Part shown: one piece after another, positions 48,205 to 59,875 of the stretch
Layout of the letters: each line of letters begins with the position of its first letter
Numbering within the stretch: position 1 is the first letter of the stretch
NCBI GenBank assembly: GCA_911728435.2
Contig: OU452201.1
Span: 9,982,001-10,046,000 of the forward strand
DNA from: Apoderus coryli
Taxonomy: Eukaryota; Arthropoda; Insecta; Coleoptera; Attelabidae
Direction: 5' to 3'
DNA: 64,000 bases
The notes under the pieces: model-generated
What the model was told of the DNA's origin: nothing
What the model saw: the letters and a program-made list of their open reading frames with translations, nothing else
Databases searched by the model: none
Program-made: the position numbers and the translations under genes

Positions 48205-48478
48205 GCAACAGCGCTGGAGGCCACTGCGTCGCATCCGTGTTGTTTTATATACACACTGGAGGCCAATTTGTCGCTACGTGTATGGAGGCCATTTGCTATC
48301 TTGTGTTTCATTTTTATTTGTATAAGTTTTATTTTGTATTTCCTTACCCCTCTCACCGTGCCCTTAATAAGATGGCAAATGCGAATCGTCTGGTATATAA
48401 TATACAGCTGTAGCATTAGCGGAAAGGGTGGAGGCATGTGCGTCTGTTATATGTGTGGAGGCAAGTAAGATAGGTAGG
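48205..48478. repeat. second cluster of GGAGGC motifs
   Basis: TGGAGGCCA, TGGAGGCCA, TGGAGGCCA, TGGAGGCAT and TGGAGGCAA near 48211, 48257, 48283, 48429 and 48457, all on the + strand, plus TAGGCCAA at 48475. Shares AAGATAGGT with the cluster 5 kb upstream. Confidence 0.55.
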
Positions 48479-49029
48479 CCAATATATATATATAATTATT
48501 TTTTGAACGTCTTATATAAATACTCGTATCGCACCCATACTCAGCACTAGTATAAAGTTCATCAATTTAGCCGCTAAATTTGGTGGCGAGAACGTGAATA
48601 CTCCTGTATAATTTCAAAAATAATATTTCTAACTTTTTTGTATCTATTTGAATAATTTCCTTTTATTTTTTGTTTGCGTTTTTCAGATTTCCATTTCAGA
48701 ATTGCAACTGATAAAAGGATATTATTGTATATCTCAGGTTTTCCAGGCTTTTTGTGCTGCTCTCAACTCGAAAGTGAACGACTAAAACTCCAATTTCGTG
48801 TATTATATTCTAGTTTATACAAAAAGTTGAAGAGCACTAGGGCTTTCTATAAAAAGTATTTTTAGTTTGATGGTTTTTATTTGATGCCTGCAAATATTTA
48901 AATTAAGCAATAAAAATAGAAGTACGACTAGAATTTATTTCTTTTAATGACTTAATTAAAACGTCCTATTGAAATATTTTGAAGGTTGTTTTCATTTTCA
49001 TAATTGATATGACATATTTTTTGTTTCAG

Positions 49030-49074
49030 AACCTAAAGAATCAAATAATGACAACGAACCTTTGGGTTGAACAG
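49030..49074 (+). CDS. nAChRalpha3: nAChR alpha subunit, 45-bp exon
   Basis: TTTCAG acceptor, fifteen codons (NLKNQIMTTNLWVEQ), GTAAGG donor, phase 0 on both sides. It continues IDV from exon 1 without a gap. The 45-bp size is the conserved size of this exon in nAChR genes. The Trp of LWVEQ belongs to binding-loop D of the receptor. Confidence 0.92.
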
Positions 49075-49151
49075 GTAAGGCTTGTTTAATATTATAAATG
49101 TCCACCGCTCTAAGAAAATATAATATAAAGGGCTTAATTATTAATCAAGAA

Positions 49152-49153
<2 letters not shown>

Positions 49154-49207
<54 letters not shown>
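49154..49207. repeat. TA microsatellite in nAChR intron 2
   Basis: About 27 TA units between the 45-bp and 110-bp exons. Confidence 0.9.
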
Positions 49208-49209
<2 letters not shown>

Positions 49210-49352
49210 TTAATTTTGATACAATATTTTTTAACTCGATAATTTAGAAAACCATAATAGCCTGCTCTCTGGTTCTAGAGAGTGTTACATAGAGGTTGCT
49301 AGGTCCGTATTTAGTGGACTACTCATATTTAACAGATCGTCGTTTATTTTAG

Positions 49353-49462
49353 TCTTGGTATGATTACAAATTGCGATGGGAGCCAAAAGAGTATGGGGGT
49401 GTTCATATGCTACACGTTCCATCTGATCACATTTGGCGACCCGACATAGTCTTATATAATAA
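49353..49462 (+). CDS. nAChRalpha3: nAChR alpha subunit, 110-bp exon
   Basis: TTTTAG acceptor and GTGAGT donor. Thirty-six codons plus two bases, the conserved 110-bp size. Encodes [20 protein letters not shown], then [16 protein letters not shown], the extracellular segment leading into binding-loop A ([10 protein letters not shown]). The next exon should begin by completing Asn and continue ADG; I do not find it before 64000, so intron 3 exceeds 14.5 kb. This junction precedes the exon that is alternatively spliced in some insect nAChR genes. Confidence 0.92.
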
Positions 49463-52000
49463 GTGAGTATAATTGTTATTACTTTTCTATAAACAAATGA
49501 AGAAATACTTGTATATCGGATCAGTAATGTTTGTAGTAGAATTGACCTGTCTGTGATTAATTACAAATTTCTGATAGGGGCTAAACTTAAAATTATCATT
49601 TTATATATAAAATTGATTTATTTAGAAACTGTAAATCCTGACACACATCTGTAAAGTAAGTTTGTGTTAACGGCTCATTGTTGTAGTATTATGCTACTAA
49701 GTAGTTAATATTAAAACAAAATATCTATCCAAAATCTAAATAATAAAAAAGTAATCCTCACGGATAGGCATTTCTTTATTGAGAAAAGAAATTTATAATA
49801 GTGAGTCACAATGTCAGTGGTGTTTATGTGGAATCTTAATTAAAAATAGAACACACTGTACAAAAGCGTTTGTTTTATTTTTTTGCATCTTGTATAATAC
49901 GAATAATGTAAAATTAGCAGCCACAGGCAGGTCGAACTATGAATATTACCATAGAAATTATTATGTTTATTACTTAGTGATATTTCAGAGTGATTTATTT
50001 GTAGAATGCTTGTAGTGTGTAGCTTCTGTGTTTAGATGTAGCGGACATAGTGTTCTGTATGTTTTAAGTACATAAATCTTCATCATCATTTATTATAATA
50101 ATTCATCTGGTTTCTTAGACAGAAAACTTCCATAAGCAACGAAACATATATAGAAACAATACTATACTGTATAAATCCTGCGTCATATTTACACTAGCTA
50201 ACGTTTCGCTGATCATCCTGTGAGTTCCTTTACGTAAACGTGGTTCTTTTAAAGTTGCTCTGAAGCAGCTGACAGCATGTACCTATAGCGCAACGTGAAC
50301 TAGTGTGAATTTGTCACAGGACTTATTCAGAATTATTGTTTATATAAATGCACTATAGGTACTCGACGAGCCTTAACTCTAAAGGAATATGTGGTCATAG
50401 ATTTTAGATATTCTTAGGAGACGTGATGTATTCTCAACAAATATTTATTTCATAAATAATGTTATTTTTATTTTCAGATGTGTAGAATATATTATCGAAT
50501 AAAAATGGAATTTTCCAAATACCGAACGACTATATCTATAACATCTGATGGGAAACATGTTTAGATATTTATATTTACGGGGAATTTATGATAAGTCTAA
50601 ATATTAGACATCTAAATCTAATCCTTTAGATCACTAAAAAGGCACAGTTCAGGATTATTTTTCTTCTAATTAAGATCTTCTCTTAGATCTTAGATACAAT
50701 AGGTAGAATTATATATACAAAATTCATTCATTGAATCTTTTGTATACATATTTAATTTAGTAACACATGCGTTTTTTGTTTTAATTTTAAATTGCCTGAC
50801 TGACCTGTATTGTCATTATCGTCAGTGCGGACCAGAGCGGGTTACAAAAAATATATATTTTTATTGAAAGTTTTCTTGAACCTTATTATTCAGTTTTTTA
50901 ATTTGTCGATTTTCTTGGGAATGTGAATTATTTTAGTTAATTAATTGATTGATTATTTATTATTTACACAAGAATTTATATCGATTTTCCTGTAAATGGG
51001 TAATGCTCGTTGGAAGTAAATGCTTATTATTATTAAGCGTTTTAAACAATATTAAATGTCCTGTTTTGAGCCATATTACGCGGGGAAGCAAATATCCTCC
51101 ATCAATCACATACTCGCTGTTTGCAAAAATATGGTCTCGTTCAGTATTGATACTCTGGTATAAAGCTGCATTTGCGTCTCATTTACTTTATAATCCTGAT
51201 TATCTCCATCAATTTTCAAAGTTTTGTCGGATACTTATATCGCAATATGAACCATAATATTACCTACCCAAGTGTTATAGCTCTAACTAAATGAAATATT
51301 GTCCCTTTTTAGCATTCGAACTTAGTGACTTTACCTTATAAACACTGTCACGTTCAATCGATGATTTGATATAGGAAAACGTGTCAAATACGATAAAGGA
51401 AAAAAATGAAATGAAGTGTACGAAATTTATATTTGAAGATGGAAAAGAACTATATCTTTTGCAAAATATAACCAGCAAATGTGACATACTTACATGTATC
51501 GTATTCTTCGTGTTAAAATTACTTTTAGATTTAAATGCTTGATTTTGTGATTGTGTTTATTAAAAAGACATCATATAAAGAGGACGGGATGCCTGAGTGC
51601 GACATAAGAATTCCATAAATATTAACTTTCTACTTACAGGACCTTTTTCGGACATTTTCCTCTGTTTTTTTAATGGGGAATTTTAAGCTTCATTCTATAT
51701 ATTCGGATCACAAATTTGTAGGGTAGTATACATAATAGTAGTTAAAAATAGTCCATTTTAGAGTGGATCCCTAAATATTTTAGCGGGTTTGGGATATCTG
51801 TCCATCGGACCTGGCGTTGGCATAACTATAATCCTTTGAATACCTACAGATAAGCATTTTCGACGACACATGTTGATAAAGTGTTATATTTCATTAATTT
51901 TAGTAATATCACAGTATAATAAATAATACGGTATTCTGACTTTCCGCTTGCGAACCGTCCTGCGCATTTCGTCGCGCATGCCGCCATTATGGGTTACAAC
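49463..52000. other. nAChR intron 3, mostly featureless
   Basis: No exon found. 50980-51040 resembles the LINE tail near 21640-21690 (TTTCCTGTAAATGGGTAATG, AAATGCTTATTATTATTA). Confidence 0.45.
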
Positions 52001-52188
52001 GTCACAATAATCACATAGACGTAGATAAATACCGTTCACTCCTGTGTTCAATATATAGTTCATTGTCGGCGTGTACGAGATAAATAAATATTGTGTTTAA
52101 ATCTAATTCTGTGTTTTGTGTTTTTGGTATAGTGTTCGTGAGAATTAAAAGGATTTTATTTTTATTAACGTGTCTTGGGATTCATACA

Positions 52189-52289
52189 ATGAACAATCAC
52201 GGAGGACATGTGTGTGTTGCAAAATGTTCTCCCAATAAGCGGTACACTTTTTCTAAACATTTTTTTCGCTTCCCCACAGATCCTGTTAG
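52189..52289 (+). CDS. THAP-type zinc finger, first exon
   Basis: ATG opens MNNHGGHVCVAKCSPNKRYT, then FSKHFFRFPTDPVR, and stops at a GTGAGT donor (52290), phase 2. The CxxxC pair followed by a Ser/Phe-rich FxFP block is the first half of a THAP domain, the C2CH DNA-binding finger of P-element transposases and derived host factors. The Trp and C-x2-H half would lie in the next exon, which I do not find nearby. It sits inside nAChR intron 3 on the same strand. It may be a nested gene or the head of a THAP-bearing DNA transposon. Confidence 0.65.
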
Positions 52290-52504
52290 GTGAGTAATAA
52301 GTAAAAATAAAGATGAATACTAGATAATTTTACGTTTATAACAACTATTTGTATAGCCGTAAAATTTATATTACGAAATGGCATTATCTAATATGTTTTT
52401 AAACTAAATGAAAGTAAAACATAAACACAAGTTGTCTCGTGGCGAGATAGCATGATAACGCAATCAGCTAGAGGTTATATTATTGACAATATATATATGG
52501 CCCT

Positions 52505-52900
52505 TGTTTGACTAAAATTGCTGAGAACAGGATTCAGTTGATGCAGAATTCAGGCACACGGCTTGTATGTGGAATTCGTAGGGGTGAAAGAGGCTAGCAA
52601 TAAGATTAATGAAATCGGCTGGTTAAGAATGAAACAACGTCGGATTTTCATTCACTAATTTTTATTAATAAAAATCATCAGATGGAAATAGGCGGAATAC
52701 TTATATGAAAGATTGAAGTTCCGGGGATCGCTGTATGATGTGAATATTCCTCATGAAACTGTCATTACGCCACCGCTAGACTCAACATCAATCTTTGAGC
52801 GGTCATTTTCCTATACGGTTTCAAAATATTACAACGCTCTACCGGAGAATATAAAAAGTTTACTGTCTGACACGTACCTAATAGAACAAATTAATTTGTA
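52505..52900 (+). pseudogene. non-LTR retrotransposon C-terminal remnant
   Basis: Plus strand with frame breaks: ENRIQLMQNSGTRLVCGIRR, INEIGWLRMKQRRIF, then FRGSLYDVNIPHETVITPP and SIFERSFSYTVSKYYNALPE. These are the typical C-terminal blocks after the LINE RT thumb. Confidence 0.75.
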
Positions 52901-53400
52901 AACATAAGCTACCTACTTAAGTTGGCCAGCGATGTAAAACTATTTTCAGATAGGTTTAAGCTAAAATATAAATTACGTTTAGGTTAAGTTAGGAAGCACT
53001 GCTTCAACTTTTATACAAATGTCTTTTTTACTATTAAAGTCTGTATTATCGTTGTGTTTATTATTATTATTATTAAAAATCATGTCAACATTTAACTCAT
53101 ACCACCACTTAAGGCTGTTTTCAATCACTATGACACACCACAAATATTTCTGAAATTGACAGCGATATTATTATGTACTTAAATATTTTTAGTCAGGACC
53201 TGATTTGTAACCCAAAATGGCGGCATCATACGTCACAGTTTATTTCAAAGTGCCAACACGGAGTCGGAATGCTGTACTTATTAATGCTGTGGTAATATTA
53301 TGTTATAATAATATTTGTTTGTGAGGTGTATTTAGCATAGTGTCATTGGATGTTGTTTCAACCAACAATCCTCCCTGACATCTAAGATTTTTATCATTTT

Positions 53401-53700
53401 TTGGTCATTCAATAAGTCCGTAGGATAAGTATGAAAAAAAAAACAAAATTTTGACAAAACTCGATTTTATTATTCAACCTAATTGCCTTTGAAGGCAATA
53501 CAACGAGTATAGCGATTTTCCAACTTTTCGATACCACTTTTATAGTACGCTTTCACTTCTTCGGCAAAATAGACTTCAGTTTCAGCGATTACTTCATGAT
53601 TGGACTTAAATTGCGATCGTTCATGACCGATTTGTGAATTTTGTTGACGTTTTCTGGATTAACAGCCTCATTTTTTCAATTTTTATAGGATTTCAATTGA
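53401..53700 (-). pseudogene. internally deleted mariner element
   Basis: Minus strand: NEAVNPENVNKIHKSVMNDR from the N-terminal DNA-binding half is joined directly to KSNHEVIAETEVYF and KAYYKSGIEKLENRYTRCIAF from the extreme C-terminus. The catalytic core between is deleted. TTGGTCATTCAATAAGTCC at 53401 looks like the terminal repeat. Confidence 0.75.
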
Positions 53701-54235
53701 TAAATTAGTATTTTTTACTTAAATAGAATAATATCTACACATAATAGATATACCCCTTTTGATTTGTCTCGATTCTTCTTTTACAAAATGAGTTTAAAGG
53801 GCAATAAAAGTACTAATTTCAATTAATATAATTCAATTTTTTGTCGAATGTAGGTACATGGCAAGATCGGTAAATCGCAGCTAATGTTTTGAATAAATTC
53901 GCGGAAATATATTGTCCCTCGAAATTAGCAGCATTACTATGTGAATCCTATATCACAACAATTACAAATTCCATTTACCACGGTTTGCAAAATTGTACGG
54001 AATATCCCAAAAAACTGCAACTGCGGTTTGATTTAAATGATGGAATGGTTATCCCGTATTTTATGGACATATGAGGCTCACTTCTCTCTTAATAGTGCAG
54101 TTAATATCCAAATCTGTCGATTATTGCCGATTACCACAATAAATCATTTGGCAGGGTCTTCATGTTATGAAAGTAATTGTTTGGTGCACTAATTTCATCA
54201 TTGATCCATAGTTCTTGACAAAATACTGTATAATA
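53701..54235. other. nAChR intron 3, nothing recognised
   Basis: Short chance frames only. Confidence 0.4.
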
Positions 54236-55345
54236 TAATAATAATAATAATAATAATAAATGTTTTATTGTGCAAAAAACCCAAATGACAAATCAAGAAT
54301 ACAAAGTTTGCTTACAAATAACAAATCAGTCACTTAGGCTAGTTTACACAAAAGGAATAAGATTTTGCTATAGCCACTCTTCCACTTATTCCAAACTTAA
54401 CACGGTACAAAAGAAACACGCACTTATGAATATAATTTAAGGAAATAATCTGCGCCTCAACCCTCTCTTGAAACTAAACAACGATAAGTTAAGAATATCT
54501 ATTAAGTTATTTAAAAGTTTAGGACCATTATATGAAAAACATCCTTCAAATTTAGCAGTAGAATGTTGAGGAATTGTAAAGGAGTTGAAGCGCAAATCAA
54601 GTCCGTGGACATTATACCTCCTCAAGAGCAAGTCAGCAAGGTACTGAGGTATATGGAACGTAAGAATTTTATACAACAAGACAGAATACAAGTAATCAAA
54701 CCGAATGGCGAGTCTAGGTTCTTTTAGTTTAGTAAGAAATGGAGTAATATGAGCTGCGAAGGGAACTTTGCACACGAATCTTATACCTGCATTCTGTATT
54801 CGCTGCACTTTATCTTTATTATAATTTGCCAGATAATAGTAATACACTTGCGAACAATAGTCCAGGTGTGGGTAAATCAATGATTTTACGAGCATCAACT
54901 TTGTACCTTCATCCAACAAATACTTCAAATGATACATAGATTTTAGCCTAAAAAAGGAATTCCTGTATAGTTGAGAACAATGATCATCAAAACTCATTCT
55001 CCTATCAATTAGTATACCTAAATCTTTAGCGGTATTCACCCACTGCACCAATGTTCCCTCAACAAAAATACTACTAGAAGCCCGAATCAACTCAGTATGG
55101 CGTTCATTCCCGATACACAGAGTTTTATTAGGATTTAATCTCAAGCCATGACATTTACACCAATCGGTAAAGTGGGACAGATCTTGGTTAAGATTATAAA
55201 TAGTATTTTGAAATTCGGAAATAGAGCAATGAGAATATATTTGCGCGTCATCTGCGTAAAGATGTATTGCAGAATGAGCTATGCTCATGGGCAAATCAAA
55301 AGTAAAAATTGTAAAAAGAAGCGGGTCAAGGATGCTTCCTTCCTA
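54236..55345 (-). pseudogene. 5'-truncated non-LTR retrotransposon with open frame and microsatellite tail
   Basis: The minus strand is open from about 55342 (GSILDPLLFTIFTFDLP) through the catalytic YADDAQIYSH, the LNPNKTLCIG and DLGILIDRRMSFDDH blocks, PHLDYCSQVY, then RIQNAGIRFVCKVPF, to a stop at 54437. There is no internal break. The RT N-terminus and endonuclease are missing. The (TAA)n run at 54238-54260 is its 3' tail, as in Jockey/CR1-type elements. This is the best-preserved LINE body in the window after 2700-5170. Confidence 0.85.
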
Positions 55346-57271
55346 TGTAACTAATACTATGATGAACGATTCATGTAAATGAAAATGTATAAGTCTACAG
55401 TTGCGAAACAAAGTACAAATTATTTGGAAATATGATTTTTAGCAGGATGGAGCATATCCGCAAGTTTACCGCTCAATTAAAGAACAAGTTTATTCGCCAA
55501 TATTGCTTAATATTAACGCAGCGGAATACTCGCTGGGGGTTATTTAAAAGAGTAGGTGATTAGAACACGATCATAAAGCTGAAGGATTTAAAGAATAGTG
55601 CTAAACTATGAATTTGAAAGGAATGTTTTTAATTTTACAACAACAAAATGGAGGTCATATCGAGCAATAATTGCATTATGTATGCAACTAGGCATTCCAT
55701 TTCATATTTGCTAATAATTTGATTTCGTTAAACATATAAAGTAGAAAAATATTACTTATCTTATGATAACCGTCGCGTCGGAGATTATCATCATAAAAAC
55801 TATCTTGTTTAAACTATGATATAAAGCGATGTTCTAGTTCAAGAATTTATGATGAAACGAAGAAATTTCCACAATTTGCTCCAGACTCCACAGTAAATGC
55901 ATTAATACATTGGACTGCAAATTGAGTTAAATTGGTATTGTATGCCGGAAGGGGTCAGAAATGTTAGAAGTGGAATTAGTGGAGCATCACTGGGGTAAAC
56001 GGTAGATTGATTAGCATATTTTAGGTTTAGAGAAGGAACCATAACACTAGCGTGATATTATTATATGGAAGCAATATTATAGTTAAGTTTGAACAAGGGT
56101 TTCGCCTAGCAATTTTTAGGTATGATTTATTCCTTCTCGAGTTACCATGGAATGTATTTAAAAATTAATTAGGTTTTGGATACAAGTATTTTTTTACAAA
56201 TCGCAGTTTGTAAGGATATAGAACAAGCCAACTCAAGAATATTTCGAACTGAGGTATACAATTAACTTTTAAGTTATCTTCTCAACAGGCTGATTGCGTA
56301 AAACAGTAAAAAATCCATAAAAATGCAAATTAATTTTGCGTAAATCTTTATTTTTACCTAACTAATTATAATATAGCATGAAAATATTCTAAGGAAATAA
56401 AAAAAACATGGCATGGCAATCTGGTACATTTACACAACAACTATATTTTCCAAATAAGAATTGCCATTCTAGGAAGATGGAATACTAATTATATCTAAAT
56501 TATATATACTTACCCCCAAGCAAAAGTGCATTAAAATATTTTATTTGAATAAAATATACACCGATAAATTTAATTTGCACTTAAAATAATTTCTATGGTA
56601 TTTTGAGCAGTAAATAATTCGATTTTTTCGGAGACTTCGGATTCAATGGACCATTTCTTGTGTCATATTGCTTCTTAAATAAATTTTAATAAGGAATTTT
56701 TAACTTGTTAATTTGGCGCCAGTTTTTTTGCTAGAATTCACAGTCTAAGAGTTAATTCAAAGTTATAATTTTTGTCGGTTATGCAGCTCTGCACGTCTCA
56801 TGTAGGTACCAGCCGCTCCTGTCTGCAGGTCTTCTTTTACGGGCATTGATAATACTTTTCTTCCTTTTCATATATATATATATATATATATATTATTCTA
56901 ATATTCTGTTCTTTCGTTCATAAAATTTCGTAATAAAGTACTTAAATTGGAGAAATATCTATCTCCTATGGCCTGGCCGCTCCTTATTTTGGCCGCTTGC
57001 GAACGGTGCATGCGTCTCGTCCCTGTAACATGTATGTACCTAATTAACGTTTCCTTACTTCGTTCTTGCAATATTTCTAAAATTATAATCGTGATTGATT
57101 GTTTAGTATTTTTAATTTAAGAACACTCACGTTTTATTATTTATTAACAATGATGTATACATGTATTTTGACATTATAACAAATTATCTGTCATCTTTCT
57201 AAAATTTCCGATACCTATACAAAACGAAAATTCTTTGTAAAAATAATAAAAATACAATAGAGAAACTCAAG
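55346..57271. other. nAChR intron 3; no gene, TA microsatellite
   Basis: A TA run lies at 56871-56892. A short frame QDGAYPQVYRSIKEQVY near 55447 is weakly transposase-like. Nothing else is recognised. Confidence 0.4.
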
Positions 57272-57469
57272 ATGAGCAAATCTTACTCTGAAAACTTTAG
57301 CGATCGATCTGATAGAAATTTGATGCCGGAAAATATACAACAGAAACTTTTGAATATGCGTCGACAGATGAATCTTTTGAGGAATCGATTGCAAAATGAA
57401 CAACAATTACTCGCACAGGAAAAGAATTGGGTGAACGAATATAGCATCTATCAGTTACCTAATGCAAAG
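57272..57469 (+). CDS. nested small coiled-coil gene, exon 1
   Basis: Sixty-six codons from ATG (MSKSYSENFSDRSDRNLMPE) to a GTATGG donor, phase 0. Residues 20-55 (IQQKLLNMRRQMNLLRNRLQ, NEQQLLAQEKNW) have heptad-like hydrophobic spacing and are probably a coiled coil. Not recognised. It lies within nAChR intron 3, same strand. Confidence 0.65.
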
Positions 57470-57953
57470 GTATGGAAATGCTTAGACTATGTTTTAGTTA
57501 TAGGTAATCCAACGGATGTAGTTGGTCCGTCAAGGCAGTTTTATATAAATAAAAATAAACGCGTTTTACAACTTCAACAACTTATAAATTGAAAAGCATA
57601 TTCAGACTGGGACTACAATAACTTCTACACAATATTTCGGTATCTACGCTCGTCAAAGTTTAAAGAAGGTGTAAATCTATTAAACTGAACTAAAACAGTG
57701 CTTGATTTTTTGTTTATATAGTGAAAAACTCTCGATAGTGCAATTTCGGTCGATATTTTGGTCTTTCACTATATAGAGGTTCGACTATATCTGGAAAATA
57801 TAACCAAATTACTATTAGGTATAATTATTTTTATTATACTTAATTATTTCCTAATAGTCGATATGAATCTTCAGGATATTAGTTAACATGAAATCTCTCG
57901 TATATTCGGAAGTATTCCCAATATTTTTATAAAAAGAAAAATGCATTTTATAG

Positions 57954-58256
57954 GATGTGGATCGTAGATTTATGGGCGATGCCTTCCACCCAGACCCTCT
58001 ATTACAAATCTACCCCAATCCAGAGGTATCATCGCCTACATCGTCAAGATTTAACATATCTGGGAAACATATCACGTCCCAATCGAGTCCTACAATTGTT
58101 GTACGTAAAGAATATTTGGAAGATATCCAAACGAAATGTGACCAGGAATTGTGTAAATTGGAAAATTATATTGAAAATATTAAAGAGTTAAAGAATAATT
58201 GGATCAACATGCAATATTTGAAAGAAAGTTGTAATAAACAATATGAAGATGTTTAG
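57954..58256 (+). CDS. nested small coiled-coil gene, exon 2
   Basis: TTTATAG acceptor, one hundred codons and TAG. It continues exon 1 in phase as DVDRRFMGDAFHPDPLLQIY. The middle is Ser/Pro-rich (PNPEVSSPTSSRF) and the end is a second helical segment (KEYLEDIQTKCDQELCKLEN, then IKELKNNWINMQYLKE). An AATAAA signal stands at 58339. The spliced product is about 166 residues, with no signal peptide or membrane segment. The function is unknown; in insects, small helical nested genes are often germline-expressed, but that is inference. Confidence 0.65.
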   Translation, partial: DVDRRFMGDAFHPDPLLQIYPNPEVSSPTSSRFNISGKHITSQSSPTIVVRKEYLEDIQTKCDQELCKLENYIENIKELKNNWINMQYLKESCNKQYEDV

Positions 58257-58338
58257 GACTACAGTTCGAGGGAATTAAACGTGGAACTACGCATATGTGA
58301 AATATTTTGTGATTTAAGAAAATGTTTGTAACGCTTCA

Positions 58339-58344
58339 AATAAA
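58339..58344 (+). terminator. polyadenylation signal AATAAA
   Basis: Canonical hexamer 83 bp after the stop of the nested gene. Confidence 0.5.
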
Positions 58345-59441
58345 TTTGAGATATGATAGTTAAAATTTTGTATTTGTCTTCGTCGATTGATTTTTTCTTC
58401 AATGACGTAGTATGTAGATCCAATACAGCCACATTTCATCGTCATAAGATGCTTGAAGAGAACTAAATTGGGGTGAAATTATTATATGTGGATAGCATTG
58501 GGGTATGTGCCTCCCATTTAGTCGACACTCCACAAAACTTCTACATGTATTAGTCAAAAATATAGATTATGTCTAAACGTGGAGACTCAGGCTATGTGCT
58601 TCTCCATGACAAGTCTTGAAAACATCGCTTTGATTAAAATTTAACAAAATAGTAAGATATACCTATTGTGCATTTTGATAGAGTTAGTCACACATCAGAG
58701 CAAATGGTGAGTAAATATTTCGAGGAATTATGATCTTGTCCGACTGCATGCAGGATGATCCTGACAAGGAATTTAGCACTGTTGGTACGGCTGGATAGCG
58801 CCACGCGATATATTTTAATAAAATTAAGTAATTAAATTACCATAAATCAATTACTTACCTACTCAATTAATTTTTACAAATCCGGCTTTAACTAACCTAG
58901 AATTCTTCAAAACAATCTTTCTTGGCCTTCGTGACATTCAATTATTTACTTCAAGGGATCACAAGCACAAAAAAGGAACATTAATTCAGAAAGTAGATAC
59001 TATATAGACCTCGTTTTTATTCGTTATAATTTTTCTACGTTATCCCTGTTTTCCACAGCTGAGGTAAAGTATACCCGTAATAAGGAAATTCTCAATTACG
59101 ACATTTTACGGGAAATATCTTCCACGTGATATATTTTTTGCTTGTACAATATATATTTCCCACTCATTTTGATTAATTGTACTAGGTAGGTGTATCTAAT
59201 GTTGTAATATCGCAAGAATTTTACCTCACTGAAAGTGTTTTCCTTCATTTAATTTAATTCACGACCATCTATTTTACTCATTTTATACCTATTGCTTTTA
59301 CTATTATACTCTTTTTCGGTGACCTTTATAATTCTTCTAAAGTAGTCCATAATATCGAAGAGTAAATCAGATGATTGAAATAAAACACGTCTACTTCACA
59401 AACGTATCAATATAATATGCTTAAGAGCACACACATGTTAA
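58345..59441. other. nAChR intron 3, PLE tail at right end
   Basis: TGAAATAAAACACGTCTACTTCAC near 59378 matches PLE tails elsewhere in the window. No gene seen. Confidence 0.4.
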
Positions 59442-59483
59442 ACCATACATGTTTCGGGATACGTTGGTCCCATCATCAGTGGT
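59442..59483 (-). ncRNA. hammerhead-ribozyme-like motif
   Basis: Minus strand: stem I ACCA/TGGT, CTGATGA, extra T, stem II GGGA/TCCC, GAAA, AC-AT-GT stem III, A at the cleavage position. All parts present. Confidence 0.6.
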
Positions 59484-59541
59484 ACATTAAAAAAGAATCT
59501 CTCGACTCTCGAGACGGTTAATTATTGTTATTGGAAAAAAG

Positions 59542-59875
59542 TGAATTTCGAGTTTTGATAAAGCATTGCTTTTTGATGAAAAAAATTACAGTGGAAACCA
59601 AACAATGGCTTGATAAACATTATCCGAACGCTGCTCCATAGAGACAAATGATCGAGAAGTGGATTGATGAATTTAAACGTGCTCGTACCAGCACAAATAA
59701 TGCAGTGGCATTGGACGCCCAAATGAGGCTGTTATTCCAGAAAACGCCAAAAAAAATCACAAATTGGTTATGAACGATCGCAAATTGAAGATGCACGAGC
59801 TAGCTGATATTGTAAAGATATCAGATGGTAGTGTTTTTACTATTTTACACGAACATTAGGGTATGCGAAAATGAT
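59542..59875 (+). pseudogene. mariner transposase N-terminal fragment
   Basis: Plus strand: EFRVLIKHCFLMKKITVETK, QWLDKHYPNAAP, a stop, RQMIEKWIDEFKRARTSTNN, a frameshift, then RPNEAVIPENAKKIHKLVMN, HELADIVKISDGSVFTILHE. These are the two helix-turn-helix regions of a mariner transposase. The catalytic domain is absent. It belongs to the same broad group as 53401-53700. Confidence 0.85.

Noticed and set aside
50190..50225. Minus-strand CAGGATGATCAGCGAAACG, a possible further ribozyme motif
   Set aside because: The CTGANGA box is disrupted and no real stem II can form.
55440..55560. QDGAYPQVYRSIKEQVY resembling a transposase QDGAPxH block
   Set aside because: Too short, lacks the His and the flanking catalytic motifs.
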